From Furcasterigmium furcatum (taxonomy: Eukaryota; Ascomycota; Sordariomycetes; Glomerellales; Plectosphaerellaceae): a stretch of DNA of 64,000 nucleotides. Both the position numbers and the translations under genes were made by a program. Position 1 is the first letter of the stretch, and every line of letters starts with the position of its first letter. Below are positions 1 to 12,199 of this stretch, piece by piece. The notes beneath the pieces are model-generated. The model was not told where the DNA came from, ran no database searches, and worked only from the letters and a program-made list of their open reading frames with translations. The stretch is taken from the NCBI GenBank assembly GCA_001599815.1, contig BCIA01000005.1, positions 3,976,472 to 4,040,471 on the forward strand, in the 5' to 3' direction.

Positions 1-602
1 TCGTGTCAGAGGCAAGCAGGATGATGAGAATTCATGATGCAGAAGAGATGACAACGAAGATGGCGAGAGGAAGATGGGTGGAATGTACTATACCAGGCTG
101 CATGGACATGGAAGGGCCATGGCAGCCAAAAAGCATCGGCGGCGTTTGGGAGGGGGCTACGGACTGCCCATATGAGAGATGCGAGGCATTTCTCTTCAAC
201 AACTTCTTGTATGTTATACTCTAGACGGGCTGCCAGACGCAGCGCTGCGACGAGGGCGGGAGACTGAAGATTGTGGTCCCTGCGTCCCTGGCTGGAGGAG
301 GATCTTTGGAATACTAGGCGTTCGCGGCCTCAGAGACTATTCTCCCGTGCTTTGTGATGTGTGATGTTCAGACCGCCCATGTCGTTGTAGCCTCGCCATC
401 ATTGGTGGTGGCGGCAGTGGTGGTGTGATGTGCCCCGGTGGGCGGTCCGCGCCGTCAAATGCCGGCGGCCTGGGAGCTTCGGCTCCTGTCCGGATCTTCC
501 ACTCAGATTTCCCACCTTCCAACAACGCGCCATCAAACACGGCCCAAGCCATTGCGACCGCCCCCTACCTCTGGAAAAGGTCTCAATGCGCCCGCCACCG
601 CA
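1..602. other. left-edge non-coding region upstream of HEM14
   Basis: No recognisable gene is seen. The first 150 bases are purine-rich. The stretch probably holds the HEM14 promoter and 5' leader and perhaps the end of an off-window neighbour. An in-frame upstream ATG at 459 could extend HEM14 by 48 residues. Confidence 0.5.
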
Positions 603-2500
603 ATGTGGCCCTCTGCACCCACGAGCATCTGCCGGACGGCACTACAGCCGGGCAAATGCATCGCGCAACACGCCACGCGCAGAACATTCACCACAACCAG
701 AGCGAACAGGACCGTGACAGAAGATGCCGACGGCAAGGTCTGGGCAGGCAGGTACCTGCCCCGTGATAGAACCCATGGCGACCCCGAAAACCCCAAGAAC
801 ATCGCCGTCATCGGCGGCGGCATCACCGGCCTCTCGACGGCGCACTACCTCGCCAAGTACGCCTCCAAAGGCACCACAATCACGCTCTATGAGGCGTCCG
901 ACAGGCTGGGCGGGTGGCTGAACACGCAGCACGTCGGGATCGAGTACAACGGGGCGAAGAGCACGGTCCGCTTCGAGCGCGGCCCACGCACGCTGAGGAG
1001 CTATGCGATGGATACGTGGAAGATGGACGACCTCGTCCTCTACGACCTGGTAGGTTCCGTTCCCAGATCCCAGAGGGGGGAGCCAGAGAGACTGGGCACG
1101 AGAGCCGGGCTGACAGATACGTTCGACGACAGCTCCGCGACATTGAGCTCGAACCTATATTCCGCCCCGGCGGCACGCGCTACATCGCCTTCGGGGAGAA
1201 AGTCGTCGCCCTAACGCCGAAGAACCTCATCTCGCACCCCAAGCTGCGTGGGATCTGGATGGCCGCGCTCGCCGCCTTCTGGCATCTGAAGCGCGACCGC
1301 GCCGGATCGTTCGAGGATGGCCTGCAACTCCTTGAATTTCTGCCACATGACAAGCTGGACATGCCGGTCGGGGAATTCGTGCGCAGAGTGACCCACGGCT
1401 CGGTAGCAGCAGACCAGCTCGCGTCAGCGATCATGCACGGCGTCTGGGGCGGGGATATCAACACGCTGTCGATGCGGCAGGCCATGCCGAGGCTGTTCTG
1501 GAACTTCAAGTTCGGGGACGGACCTGACCAGGTGCACATGCCTGCGCATGAAGCGACGATGGTAAAGGCGGCGCTGGCGGACGAGGGGATCAGGGACATG
1601 GTGAGACAGAGCAGGCAGGGCCAGCTGCTCATGTTCGCTGATGGCATGGGCGCGCTGCCCAAGGCGATAGAGGAGAGACTGGCGACGAACCCGGCCGTGG
1701 AGATCAAGACCGAAACGCCTATCAAGAAGCTCGAGTATGACGCCGCGGCTGGCAAGGTCATGGTCTCGGCTGGCGGCAAACCCAGGGCCTTCGACAAGGT
1801 CATCTCAACCATCTACTCCAAACAACTTGCCTCCCTCACCCCGAAGCTCCCCTCCCTCGACAAGACCGAAGCAGTAACCATCACCGCCGTCAACGTCTGG
1901 ATCCCTGCTCCCGCCCTCAACGCCCCCCACCGCGGCCTCGGCTACCTGCTCCCCCGCAACGACGGCGGCTTCAACGACTCCCACGGCCTGCTCGGCGTCT
2001 TCTTTGACTCGGACGCCCTCATCCGCCCCAAGGACGAGCCAGAAGGCACCAAGCTCTTCCTCCTGTTCCGCGGCGCCATCCCCGAGGAGGAGGCGATCGA
2101 ACTCTCCCGCGAAATCCTCAAAACACACCTCGACATCGACCCCTCCATCCCCGCCATCGCCCTCCACCGCGTCAACCAAGACTGCATCCCCCAGCACAGC
2201 TTCCAACACAAAGACCTCATGAACAACGCCGATCAGGAGCTCGACAACGCCTTCGAAGGCCGCCTCGCCGTCGCGGGCCCCAGCTATTCCGGTACCGGCG
2301 TCGTAGGCTCCATCCGCGCCGGCCACGACGTCGCCGCCCACGTCACAGGCGGACACCTCGACCACATCGGCCCAACGGGCCTGGCGCAGTTCCTGCAAAC
2401 CGCGAGGCCCAACCTCGTGCCCGTGCCGCGAAAGGACCTCGTGGCAATCGGGAGGGGCATCTCGGAGACTGTCCCCTGGTGGCTCCAGATGCTGCGGTAG
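603..2500 (+). CDS. HEM14: protoporphyrinogen oxidase (mitochondrial, haem biosynthesis)
   Basis: This FAD enzyme oxidises protoporphyrinogen IX to protoporphyrin IX at the mitochondrial inner membrane, the penultimate step of haem synthesis. Two exons are inferred, 603-1049 and 1133-2500, with an 83-nt intron in phase 0 and a GTAGGT donor; the protein is 604 aa. The N-terminus (about residues 1-45) is rich in Arg, Ser and Thr with no acidic residue and contains RRTFTT, as expected of a mitochondrial presequence. A dinucleotide-binding fold follows (IAVIGGGITGLS near 67-78, then EASDRLGGW). The C-terminus carries the flavin-oxidase end AVAGPSYSGTGVVGSIRAG. An upstream in-frame ATG at 459 would give 652 aa; 603 was preferred because it yields a compact presequence and a usual family length. 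The family call is firm and the start is less certain. Confidence 0.93.
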
Positions 2501-2959
2501 ACGAGGCGGCTTCCCATGTCTCCATCATGCTCTCATGTACACCAAGTGTAGTATAGTAGAATAGGTACCGAGTTAGAAACGGACATCACCCGTGCAAAGC
2601 CATATACACCAAGAATAGTCGTCACCATGGACACAATGATATCCGGGCCAACGGCCCTGCCCGTTGTGTAACAGTTGTCCAAAGACTTGTTATTGATTTC
2701 ATGGAGGTATCTCCGATATCAGTCAACCCGCCACCTCCATGGCCTGCCTGCCAGGCCTCACCCGTCCGCGGCCCGCCTCGCCTTTTGAGAATGGTAGTCT
2801 ACAGCAAAAGAGCATGCGTGGTATCACTGAATAAAATTAAGCGCGCGTTTCTGGCCCAAAGCAAAAATGAAAAGCGAAGGAGAGTTCCCAGAAACTGAAG
2901 AAACGCAGCAGCCTCCCACCCACCTCCCCGCCTCCCGAAACCCAAGGGGGCGGGGACGA
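2501..2959. other. intergenic, convergent HEM14 / MED14
   Basis: This lies between the two gene 3' ends, so it should hold both 3' UTRs. No gene is seen. A short open frame at 2701-2898 shows no recognisable content. Confidence 0.5.
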
Positions 2960-5900
2960 TTAGTCCAACACGAGCGGCGTATCCTTCGTCCCGCTCTTGC
3001 CGTTCGCAGAGTTCTGTTTGTGTCCCAGCGGCGGTCGTGCCGTCTGATTCGGCCTCGGTTGCTGTCCCTGAGGTGGCCACTGAGGCTGCTGCGGGTGGGG
3101 GTTCGGGGCAGGGGCCGGGGCCGGGGCCGGAACAACGTCTGATCCCTCGATGATCTGCACTGGCGTCGTCGATGCCTTCAGGGTGGCCTCGATGCCTGCG
3201 ATGTTCTCGCCGCTCGCATGAGCCCTGACCGCCTTGTCTACCGCGAGAAGGACGTTCATGATGCCGGTGGATCCCAAAGGCGAGGCCGCACCATGCCTTA
3301 AGCCCTGCCAGTCATCGCCGCGGTGATTGAACACGGTGCTGAGCACGGCGTCGAAATTGTCCTCGTCCGCTTCCTTCTTCTGCGAGACGTACCAATACAC
3401 TACCGCGTCTCTTGTCTTACACTGAACGTTGAGCATGAGGTTTCGGCTCTGTCCATCGGGGCCGGCCAACTGATAACGGAGACTGAACCAGTCGGCGCTT
3501 CTAGGGAATACCGCAAATTGTCCCTTGCCCTCCGTGTCGAGTTCCTTCCACCTGGCGCTGATCTCGTCGATGGCCTTGAAGATGGGGAGCACTTCGATCA
3601 TGTAGGCCATGAGGAGCCTAAGTCCCCCCTGCGAGCCGGCGAGCTTCGTGAGGTAGTCCAACATGCGCAGGTGAGGATTACCGGGCTCGAGCTCCAGGTG
3701 TAACTGGGACGCCGACATGTCGAGCGTCGCCAACCACTGCCTGGGCTCACCGGTCTGGCCGGGGAGCAGGATGTCACTGTACGAGAACTTGACCTTGTGC
3801 AGGCCAGTCTCGACAGCCTTGACGGAGTTCCTTGAGCTGCGGATGGCATCCAGGAACGACGCAAGGCGATCCACGGACCTGATATGATCCACCAGCCGCT
3901 TGACGACAGGCCGCCCGACGGAACCCCGAATCTGGAAAGTAAAGGTGCCCTGGCGCCGATTAAATGTGACGTCTTGATCGATCCGGGCCGGGAGATCTTT
4001 GAACTTTGCTTGGTCCTTAACCGTGACCACTGCAGAGAAAGTGGTGCCCAAAACTTTCAGGCCGTCGTCGTCCGACCCTGCACCGTGTCGAAGACCCTTG
4101 AAGTTGATCTGGGCGAAATCCTCAGCCCAAGACAGCGATCTGGGCTGGGAGCTTATGCCGCCTGTGAGAAGTCCATCGAGCCTGCACATAACCTGGGGAA
4201 TTTGGGTCTGATGCAGGTTCGGGTCATACGCCCACTTATAGGGTATACCGCTGTCGTGCAGTTGCGCAACTTCTGTCTGAAGAGTGATCATGGCCGCTGA
4301 GAAGACCGTCAGATTGTTCCAGAAGCTGTCATTTAGTTCAGGTTGTCCCTTGGTGAGCGGCAGGCGAAGCCATGTGTTGATTACGCGGTTGTCTCCGTTA
4401 CGATCACTATCGCGGTCAGCATCTTCTTGGGGGCTATTGTTCAGGGATAGGCCACTTACACTGAGACGAGCCACCACTCGTCGCCGCTCAGGCTTAGGGT
4501 CATCATGACAAACCAACCCTCGCCCATGCCGTGGCGCTGGAAGAACACAGGCTGGTACTGCTCGCGCGTCTTGACGAGTTTCTTGATCTCTTCACCACCG
4601 ATGGGGCTCTTGGTCATGTTCCAGCCAGCGCTCTTTCCGCGACGGTTGAACTCCTCAATCACGTAGCCCCATCGGATGTTCTCGAGAGACGTGACACCAT
4701 CCTCGGCAGGGTCCTTTCCGCCGTGATTCAGCCGAGACTCGCCTTGCAAGGCGTATCTCGTGTGGGGACGGACGGCAGCAAGGCCTGTGACGGGCTCGAT
4801 GACGAGCGTCGTCTTCTTCTTCGGCCCCAATTGCATGTCCAGCGAAGAATCCAGGGGCTCGGTCCGTGAAATTTTCAGCTTCATCGCCGCTTCCTTCTTG
4901 ACGAATCTTGGCGCAACGGCAAACTTGTCGTGGATCGATTGGAGGATGTGTTCAACGTGTCTGGCGATGGCGGACTTGAGAAGCCTCTCAGACGACAGGT
5001 TATTGAGGTTCAGTTCCAGCTCGACATCCTTGATTTCCTTATTGTCCCTGTACCACTTCGCAACAAGGCGGCTTGGGTGCTTGGGATCCGGAACACCCCT
5101 CTTCTCCTTTCCACTCTGAACAGCCACCATGACCCAGCTCTTGGGCGCACTGGGTGCGTAACGGCTGGTCCAGTACTGGATGGCCAGCGCACGGTTAAGG
5201 GGCTCGACCTTCAGGTTGCCAGTCCATGAGCTTCGGGCCAGCTCATACGCCTGTCGCTTGAGCTCGTTGATCTTGTGCGTCAAAACAAACTCGTGTAAGA
5301 ACTTGTAGCAGCTTGGCAGGCCCTCGGTCCCCAGGATCTCGTTGGCCCGTGCCTCGAGACCGTTCATGAGCCGGTCGTCGAGTTTCTTCGGTGCCGGGGA
5401 GAAAGAGAATCGAAAATCGATGAACCAAAACTGCTTCTCAAAATCCTCGTCGGCGATGGTTAGGTCTACCTCAAATTCATCCGGGACCTTAAAGGTGACT
5501 CGGCCGGACTGTATGCTGTAATCCTTGAACTGATGAGGTATCTTGTCGTAGTCTTCCAGATTCAGTCGCAGGGACAGCAATGTGTTTAGCTCCTCGATCC
5601 ACTTCAACTGTTCTTCCGGCGTTAATGGTGGTGGCAGAATGTAGCCAGGCTGGTTCACGTCAGCAAGAGAACTTGATACTCAGGATTGCGCAATGACTCG
5701 GCATACCTCTGGGATCCACGAAGCCTCTCCTGTTGTCAGGACCTGGAGAGCAGTCTTGAGATCAGGCCGTGGTAACCTCGCCTGACCCAGGTCGCGTTTG
5801 AGACCGATCAGGTCGTTCTGCGTAAAGTCGAAGATCATCCGCTTGCCGTCCAGGTGAGCCTTCAGATCGATCAACTTGCTGACGGCATCCGCTTTTCTAC

Positions 5901-6417
5901 TCCAATCGGTGATGACCAAAGCCTTGACCCATTTCGTATGCGCATCCTGCGCAAACTTCAACAGAGTCGTTTTTCTCTTGCGATTCCCCTCGGAGTTGTC
6001 GTCTGGCAGGTCGTTTCCGTTGGTCGTGCCGCCGTTGATGGCAGCAGGCATCCATTTAATGTTCGCTGAGTCGACAATAGCCTTCTGGAGGTCGTCGTGT
6101 GTCGCTTGAGCAAGTCGGATGAGGATGGTCGAAAGCGGGATGAAGCCTTGTGTGATGTGATGGATCTCGTCCGGCAGGTCGTTCATCCTCGTGGGATTCG
6201 GTTGGACGCTAAACGTTCCTGTCTGCGGGCCGTTGGCCTTCCCTTGCGTCGCATTGCCGTCGGCCCCATTGACGAGAGTCCCTGTCGAATTCTGCACGGC
6301 CAAGCCCTTTCCCTTTTCCAAGGCTTCGTGAGGCCCCAAGGCACCTTCGCTTGCGCCGTTCATCGTGGCTTCCCTGTCATGATTCGACCGCGCGCCGTTC
6401 TGTGTGCCGTTCTCCAT
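2960..6417 (-). CDS. MED14: Mediator of RNA polymerase II transcription subunit 14
   Basis: Med14 (Rgr1 in yeast) is the scaffold joining the head, middle and tail modules of Mediator. Three exons are inferred: 6417-5707, 5649-4460 and 4406-2960. The introns are 57 nt (GTATGC donor) and 53 nt (GTAAGT donor, GATAG acceptor), and the phases agree across both. The protein is 1115 aa, a normal fungal length. Residues 1-77 are low complexity, rich in Gly, Asn and Thr. The diagnostic Med14 opening starts at residue 78 (MNDLPDEIHHITQGFIPLS) and runs through about residue 290. The rest is long helical and mixed sequence without catalytic motifs, as expected. The C-terminal 60 residues are Pro/Gln/Asn-rich. 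The start ATG at 6417 precedes other in-frame Met codons inside the low-complexity leader. Confidence 0.93.
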
Positions 6418-7754
6418 GTCGGCGAATCCCTGGCGTCAGGCGAGGGCCTCTGCTCGCCCTGGCCTGCCACACTGCCCTCCGCCAGATGCCTGGCCGTGTC
6501 TACCCGGGTCGCCGTTGAAAGGCTGGGCCGATTATGGCATCGAAGGATTTGTCGGGAGCTCTTCCACGTCCGAAGAGAGGTTGACAGGGAATTCCCAGTC
6601 ACCGGCGCCACATGCGCAAGCTGAAAGACTTGCGCGATCGTTCTCGGAGGTCGAGATTGAATCCGTCCGATGGATCGCGTCTCGATTAGGATGAATGCGG
6701 CCTGGCTTCGAGGTGGGATGAACCGCCCTGGGCGTCAGGTATGGGAAAAAGCGAGGTGGTTGTTGAGGAGGAGAGCGCTGATTGCTCCTGGCTGAAACTT
6801 TGTCGCTGAAGCAAGAACGCGCCACAGAAAGTTATGCTTGGATTAGGAAGTAACGCAGATGACTCCTTGTAGTTTCCCCTTTGGTCTTCGTGGTGGTGAG
6901 GTTGCTCAGGGCGTCGTGTGGGAAAGTCGTTGAAGGGTTGGTGATGGCTTTGTGATGGTCGGTTTTAGAAATGGCCTTTCACTCCAGCAGGCCCAAGTCC
7001 CAGGCGTCTGGCAGCCAGGCCAGCAGGCGGGACGTGGGAAGGAGCGACCAGCGGAACGCTAGTCATGTGACGCCAAGATTCCTCACAAAGGTACGGGCAT
7101 CAGACGCCCCGCTCTCCTGCCTGTTGTTGCATTCGGAGCCGACTCCCTCTGGCGAATCATGCAACCTTCAGCTGCTTGTCCTGCGTCATTGGCTTTTTTT
7201 TTTTTGGATTCCATCGCGACATCCTTCTCCCGCTTTAGAAGCTTCCTACAGAATTACATGAAACATACCGTTGCCAACGATTTACGGCACCCCGGCGGCC
7301 CCGGATCGACCGCAAGATTGAGCTTGAAGCAACTTGCCATTCTCTGGGCAGAAACCTAAGAGCCCAGCCTGGAACGATCATATCTCGATGGACGCCAAGC
7401 TGGCGGCCCCCCAAAGAGGTGCCGGTGATGCTGCATGCAGGCTGAGTAACAGAAGCAAGGTAATCGCCATTTCAAGTTTTTTCCCGACCTCTACGTAAAA
7501 TCGTAGTTACATATAGTTCAAAACCTCCCGAAATGATATACCGCCGACTCCATTGCGAAGTGTGTCCTCAAGTTCATGAGCAGTTGGCCGATGTCGTGAG
7601 AGAAGATCTGTTGGATGAGATATCGAAAGAGGTTGATGTTCATGGAGGAGAGCGGCCTCTTAGCTATTGGGAGAGGGTTTTGTTCAACATGGATTGTCTC
7701 TATCTATAGCGCCGACCCGGGCCTCAAGTACACCAAGCCCATTTGAGTGGTGAC
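6418..7754. other. intergenic, MED14 promoter and G6PD 3' region
   Basis: Both flanking genes are on the minus strand, so this holds the MED14 promoter and the G6PD 3' UTR. A run of 12 T residues lies at 7194-7205. No further gene is supported. Confidence 0.5.
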
Positions 7755-9694
7755 TTACAACTTGTTGGGACCGGAAGCCGCTGTTGTCGGCCACTGGTAT
7801 CCTGCAGCGTCGCTGAACTTGTATCCATAAGAAGAAGTGAAGTCGTCGAGAACGGCCGGGCCACGAGAGCCTGCAGAAGGATGTTAGCATGCATATCGGC
7901 GGCGGCGGCATTTGGTGACTCGGTCGGATACACGTACCGTAGGGGTATTCCATCGGGATGATCTCCTTGTTGTCGTCGAGGTAGTGGAGGAGCGGGGTGA
8001 AGATCCTCCAACTGGCGTCGAGCTCGTCGTCACGGACGAAGTTGGAGTGGTCGCCCTTGAGGCAGTCGAGGATGAGCGACTCGTAGGCCTCAGGGATCTT
8101 GAGGTCGGAGAAGCGTCGCCTGTAGGTCAGGTCGAGCTCGGTGACGACGGTCTGCATGCTGAGACCCGGGAGCTTCGAGTTCATCTTGATGTAGACACTC
8201 TCGTTGGGCTGGATGCGCATGACAAGCTCGTTCCTGGGAATGTCCTTAAAGATACCGGAGGTAACGTCCTTGAACTGGATGCGGATCTCCGTCTTCTGCT
8301 CGTTGAGGGCCTTGCCGGCCTTCATGATGAAGGGGACGCCGTCCCACCTCTCGTTCTTGATGTACGCGACGAGGGCGCAGAAAGTAGGGCATCTCGAATC
8401 CTTGGGCACAGTGTCGTCTTCCTTGTACGAGGGCTTGCTGCCGTCGAGGGATTTGCCGTACTGCCCGATGATGACGTTCTTGGGCTCGATGGCGGGGATG
8501 GCGCGGAGGACGCGGACCTTCTCGTCACGGATGTCCTCGGCCGAGAAGGAGATGGGTCGCTCCATGGCGAGCAGGGTCAGGACCTGCAGAAGATGGTTCT
8601 GCATGACATCGCGGATGATGCCGAACTCGTCGAAGTAGCCGCCACGGCCCTCGGTGCCGAAGGGCTCCTTGAAAGTGATCTGGACGTTGTCGATGTTCTG
8701 CCTGTTCCAGGTGGCGCCAAAGAAGGAGTTACCGAAGCGGAGGATGAGGATGTTCTTGACCATCTCCTTGCCGAGGTAGTGGTCGATACGGAAGAGCTCG
8801 TCCTCCTTCCAGTCGGGCTCAAGCGACTTCTGCAGCTCCCGGGAGCTGGCAAGGTCCTTGCCGAAGGGCTTCTCAACCTAGATTTCGAGTGTCAGAAGGA
8901 CTGAAGCTGGCGGGAAGCTCGGGAAGGGCAGCGCATGACGTACGACAACACGGGCAATGCCCTTGGTGGGGTAGCAGCACTTCTTCAGGTGCTGGGAGAC
9001 GATGGTGAAAACGCTGGGGGGGAGGGCCATGTAGAAGAGGCGGTGCGTCTCGGGCCTGCCGGCCTCAAGCTCCTCGATGTGCTGGTTGAGGGTGTTGAAG
9101 GACTCGTCCTTGTCGTACTGGCCGGAGATGTAAGTGCAGAGGTTGCAGAAGTCGTTGAGCTGCTGCTCGATCTCCTTGGTGGGAGTCTTCATGTAGGATC
9201 GAATGCGACGGATGTACTCCTCGTGGTCCATCTTCGTGCGCGCATATCCGACAATCTTAATGTCCTTGGGCAGGAACTGGTTGCGATACTAGTCGGGAGT
9301 CAGTATTGAGCCGCCGATGCTGCGCCAAACCTTCAAACGTCATTCGTGACCGGGAGAGCTGTGGGAGGACATACGAGACCGAAAAGCGCGGGGTACTAAG
9401 ACAGATCAGCGAGGTTGCACCAATGGCCGGGAGGGTGGGAAAGAGGGCTACATACAGTCTTCTTCTTCGCGAGATCACCGGAGGCACCGAGAACGACGAT
9501 GACAGTGTTCTCCTTGAGCTCCAGCGTCCTGCGGGATCAATTGTGGTCAGTACAAGGATCCTTGGATACCTGCAATAGCTCTGCTGCGGGCGCTGGACAA
9601 GCTCCAACGAGCAGCGGGCGGCGGGCGGCAGGTTGGAGAGGCCCATGGTGGGGTAGAGAAGAACGTACGCAGCGGCGGAGGTAAGGTCGGACAT
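7755..9694 (-). CDS. ZWF1: glucose-6-phosphate 1-dehydrogenase
   Basis: This enzyme catalyses the first, NADPH-producing step of the oxidative pentose phosphate pathway in the cytosol. Six exons are inferred: 9694-9669 (26 nt), 9528-9456 (73), 9395-9375 (21), 9288-8944 (345), 8877-7938 (940) and 7870-7755 (116). All phases agree and give 506 aa, the usual fungal size. Visible motifs are the NADP-binding GASGDLAKKKT near residues 24-34, EKPFGKDL, and the active-site RIDHYLGKE. The reading joins as ASGDLAKKKT, YPALFGL, YRNQFLPKD, so the 21-nt exon 3 supplies exactly seven expected residues. The C-terminal exon encodes the conserved SRGP...GYKFSDAAGYQWPTT end. A leader intron further upstream is possible (see 10368-10743). 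Confidence 0.95.
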
Positions 9695-10367
9695 GGTGGC
9701 GGTTGGCGATATGTGCAACTCTCTAGACGGTGGGCGGATTGGGAGAAAAGAGGGCAGCTAGAGGAAGATGCGAAAGGACGCGGTCAGCGAGGCTCGAGGA
9801 GAGGAGAGAAGAAGAGTCGAGGAGGTCGAGGGCAGATGAGGCAGGTTCCAGGGAGTTAGGAGTTTAGTAATGACACTTGGGGGGGGAGGAGCAGAGCCAG
9901 AGAGAGCTGGAGCCCAGCCGGCGGCGGGCAGGTCGGTCATGGATTCAATTTTGGGGGTCCAGTCCAGTCCAGTTTGCCCCCCTCTGGCGCCCGCCCCCGC
10001 CGCGCGTTGACTGGGCGGGAGAGGAACGCGGACGTCGGTCTCGCAGTCCCGTTCGGACGAGCTCCCAGCGGGCAGCAGCAGGAGTCAATCACTCATGCAG
10101 CGGCATGGGATGGGTTGGTGGGGTACTTTTTTTGCTCGCTCTCCTCCCACTTGGGAATACGGTGAAGCCAGTGCAAAGGGGGCTTACTCACTATCCCGCA
10201 ACTTCCGGGGACTGTGGAAAGTCAATTCGCCGGTGCAATCGACGTGGTCTCTGGACGGAGGAGAGATCAGAAATGCGCTCAAGGCCAACCAGGAGGGGGG
10301 AGGAAATTTTGGTTGAGGTGGGATGGATCTTGGAAGGAAGACGTGGGAGGGATAATAAACGACTTAC

Positions 10368-10743
10368 ATTGCAGATGGCGCCGCTCGCGAAGCGGTACCG
10401 AAGCAGGTAGCTTGGGGGAGCTCCGAATCCGCTGGGACTTAGAGCGCCTGTGACAGGGGTCTGGGTCGGGATCTGCTCGACTTTCACTTGAGCAAACAAG
10501 AGCGGGCCGCGACTCGGGCCTGGATGTACCGTGGCAGAAGTCTTGGGTTCTTTCTTGGGGGATTGTCGGAAACGTAAATTGCTAGGGTCGAGGGGTTGAC
10601 AGTCTCCTTATATGGGTACTTTTTTCCGGGATGCGCGAGACCGGCCGTCGATACTGTTGTGTTCTGTCTTCCACCTGCTGAGAGTCGGTCGACATGCTCT
10701 GATCTCCGGATGCCGCTCCGGGTGAATAGCTGTGTATATAATA
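10368..10743 (-). promoter_or_regulatory. possible G6PD core promoter and non-coding leader exon
   Basis: On the minus strand a TATTATATA element (10743-10735) precedes about 370 nt that end at a good donor, GTAAGT (10367-10362). The open frame there (10499-10191) has no ATG before the donor, so it would be untranslated. Candidate acceptors TCTAG lie at 9758 and 9723, just upstream of the G6PD ATG at 9694. A leader intron of roughly 0.6 kb would fit. This is inference only. Confidence 0.25.
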
Positions 10744-11945
10744 GCATCCGCTGTCCCTTCAACAGGGAATGAGGTCACTCGCTTCACCTTCCGTAAACCA
10801 TTGACAGCCCAAATCGATGTCATCCCATCAATTGTCCCCCATTCGAGTCCTTCGCTACGAGCACAGGCCGGTCAAAGGCCACGCCGCAAATCCGCCGGCG
10901 CCCATGGGCGCTTCGGATCTCCCAGACAAGCCAGACGAAAGACCCCCGCGGCTCCGGCTCAATTCACGCAGACAAGAAACCGCGCCAAGTGCCCGGTGGA
11001 TATTTTTCGAATGGGCCGGGTCATGGACCCCCAACACCGATGAGCTCCGGTCGGACATGTCAGCGACTGGAGGACCGGTGCTCCGTTCACCTCGAAACTT
11101 CGGGTTTTAGCGCATAGGAACGGGCGCTTCCTTCTTCGCCCAAATCCAAGTTGGACATTGCGATGCGTCCGCCAGCTTTTCGTGACGGTGAGGGCTCTTG
11201 GGGGACATTGATATATATGCAAAGGAACTCGGTGTCAGGCTCGACCTTTCATGGCCAGCCTCCCTGGCTGGACTATCTGCAACTCCCAGTCATGGGAACG
11301 GGAGCAGAGCCACTGGCGGAAATCTGCCTCTGCATCGGAGCTCGCCCAGCACCTGCGCTGCTTCCGTGTCAGGACAGTGTCTCGTAACTCCGCGGTCATT
11401 CGTCGCAACTTCGTCCCATGTAGATAACAGTCACAGAATGCTGCTCTCAGATCTCCATCCGGCACGGCACGTGCTGAGGTTTCGTTTCTAGATCCCTCGG
11501 CGCCCCTGATGACGACCTAAATTTAACATTGCCTCGCTGTGAGTGTGCTGTACCTCTCTGACTTCCCGTCCCGTCCGTCTGTCGCGGCCAGCCTGAGCAG
11601 GTCCCATCGGTCACCGGCCTCCGGGGCGCGATTGACGGACTTTCTCTCTGGGTTCACGATCCAGATCTCGTCTGTAGCAGATCCACTCGACGGGAGAATT
11701 GGAGGGACCAGCCGCACCAGTGAAAGGGCGGCATCGGCCACGAGAGACCCAACGTGCTCGGCTCAAAATCGCGCGTTGAATCTGGTCAAGACATCTGCGG
11801 GAACCCCCCGCGGAAAACCATCGGGGATGAGGTCGGAGGCGGACCGGCTTATCTCATCCACAAGTGTGCCAAGGTGCCTTAGCTCAGCAACACCCCCGGC
11901 TCTTCTCCGGCATAACTCCAGATGTTTCCCAGCCACCTGTGTTCC

Positions 11946-11957
11946 TGATAAGATAAG
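11946..11957 (+). promoter_or_regulatory. tandem GATA-factor motif (TGATAAGATAAG)
   Basis: Two HGATAR sites overlap in direct repeat about 240 bp upstream of the eL33 start. Fungal GATA factors such as AreA, NIT2, SREA and WC prefer such sites. The same 12-mer occurs at 43166-43177. Confidence 0.35.
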
Positions 11958-12199
11958 AACGCCCCAACTGTGTGGCTCACGAAAATCATGTGACTAGGGC
12001 TCCTTTCCAGCCGAGAAGCGCAAAATTTGGTGGGCTAGCCTCCAAGCCAATCCACCTGCCCGAACACCACGGCGATAACTCACGACAACCATCATCGGCG
12101 TGCAACTAACATTTAGGGAACTGTCCTGTCGCGAAGGCCTTTCTCTTTCTTTCCTTTACGAACACCGGTCCGGTAATAGTGAGGGAACACACCGTCAAG

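Larger units (their letters stand above)
9695..12199. other. 2.5-kb intergenic region between divergent G6PD and eL33 genes
   Basis: No coding gene is supported. It should hold the G6PD promoter and leader (minus side) and the eL33 promoter (plus side). Notable sites are a TATA-like element at 10735-10743, a lone GTAAGT donor on the minus strand at 10367-10362, and a tandem GATA motif at 11946-11957. Confidence 0.5.

Noticed and set aside
10191..10499. Minus-strand frame ending at a GTAAGT donor upstream of G6PD, considered as an extra coding exon
   Set aside because: It has no ATG before the donor. It is kept only as a possible non-coding leader.
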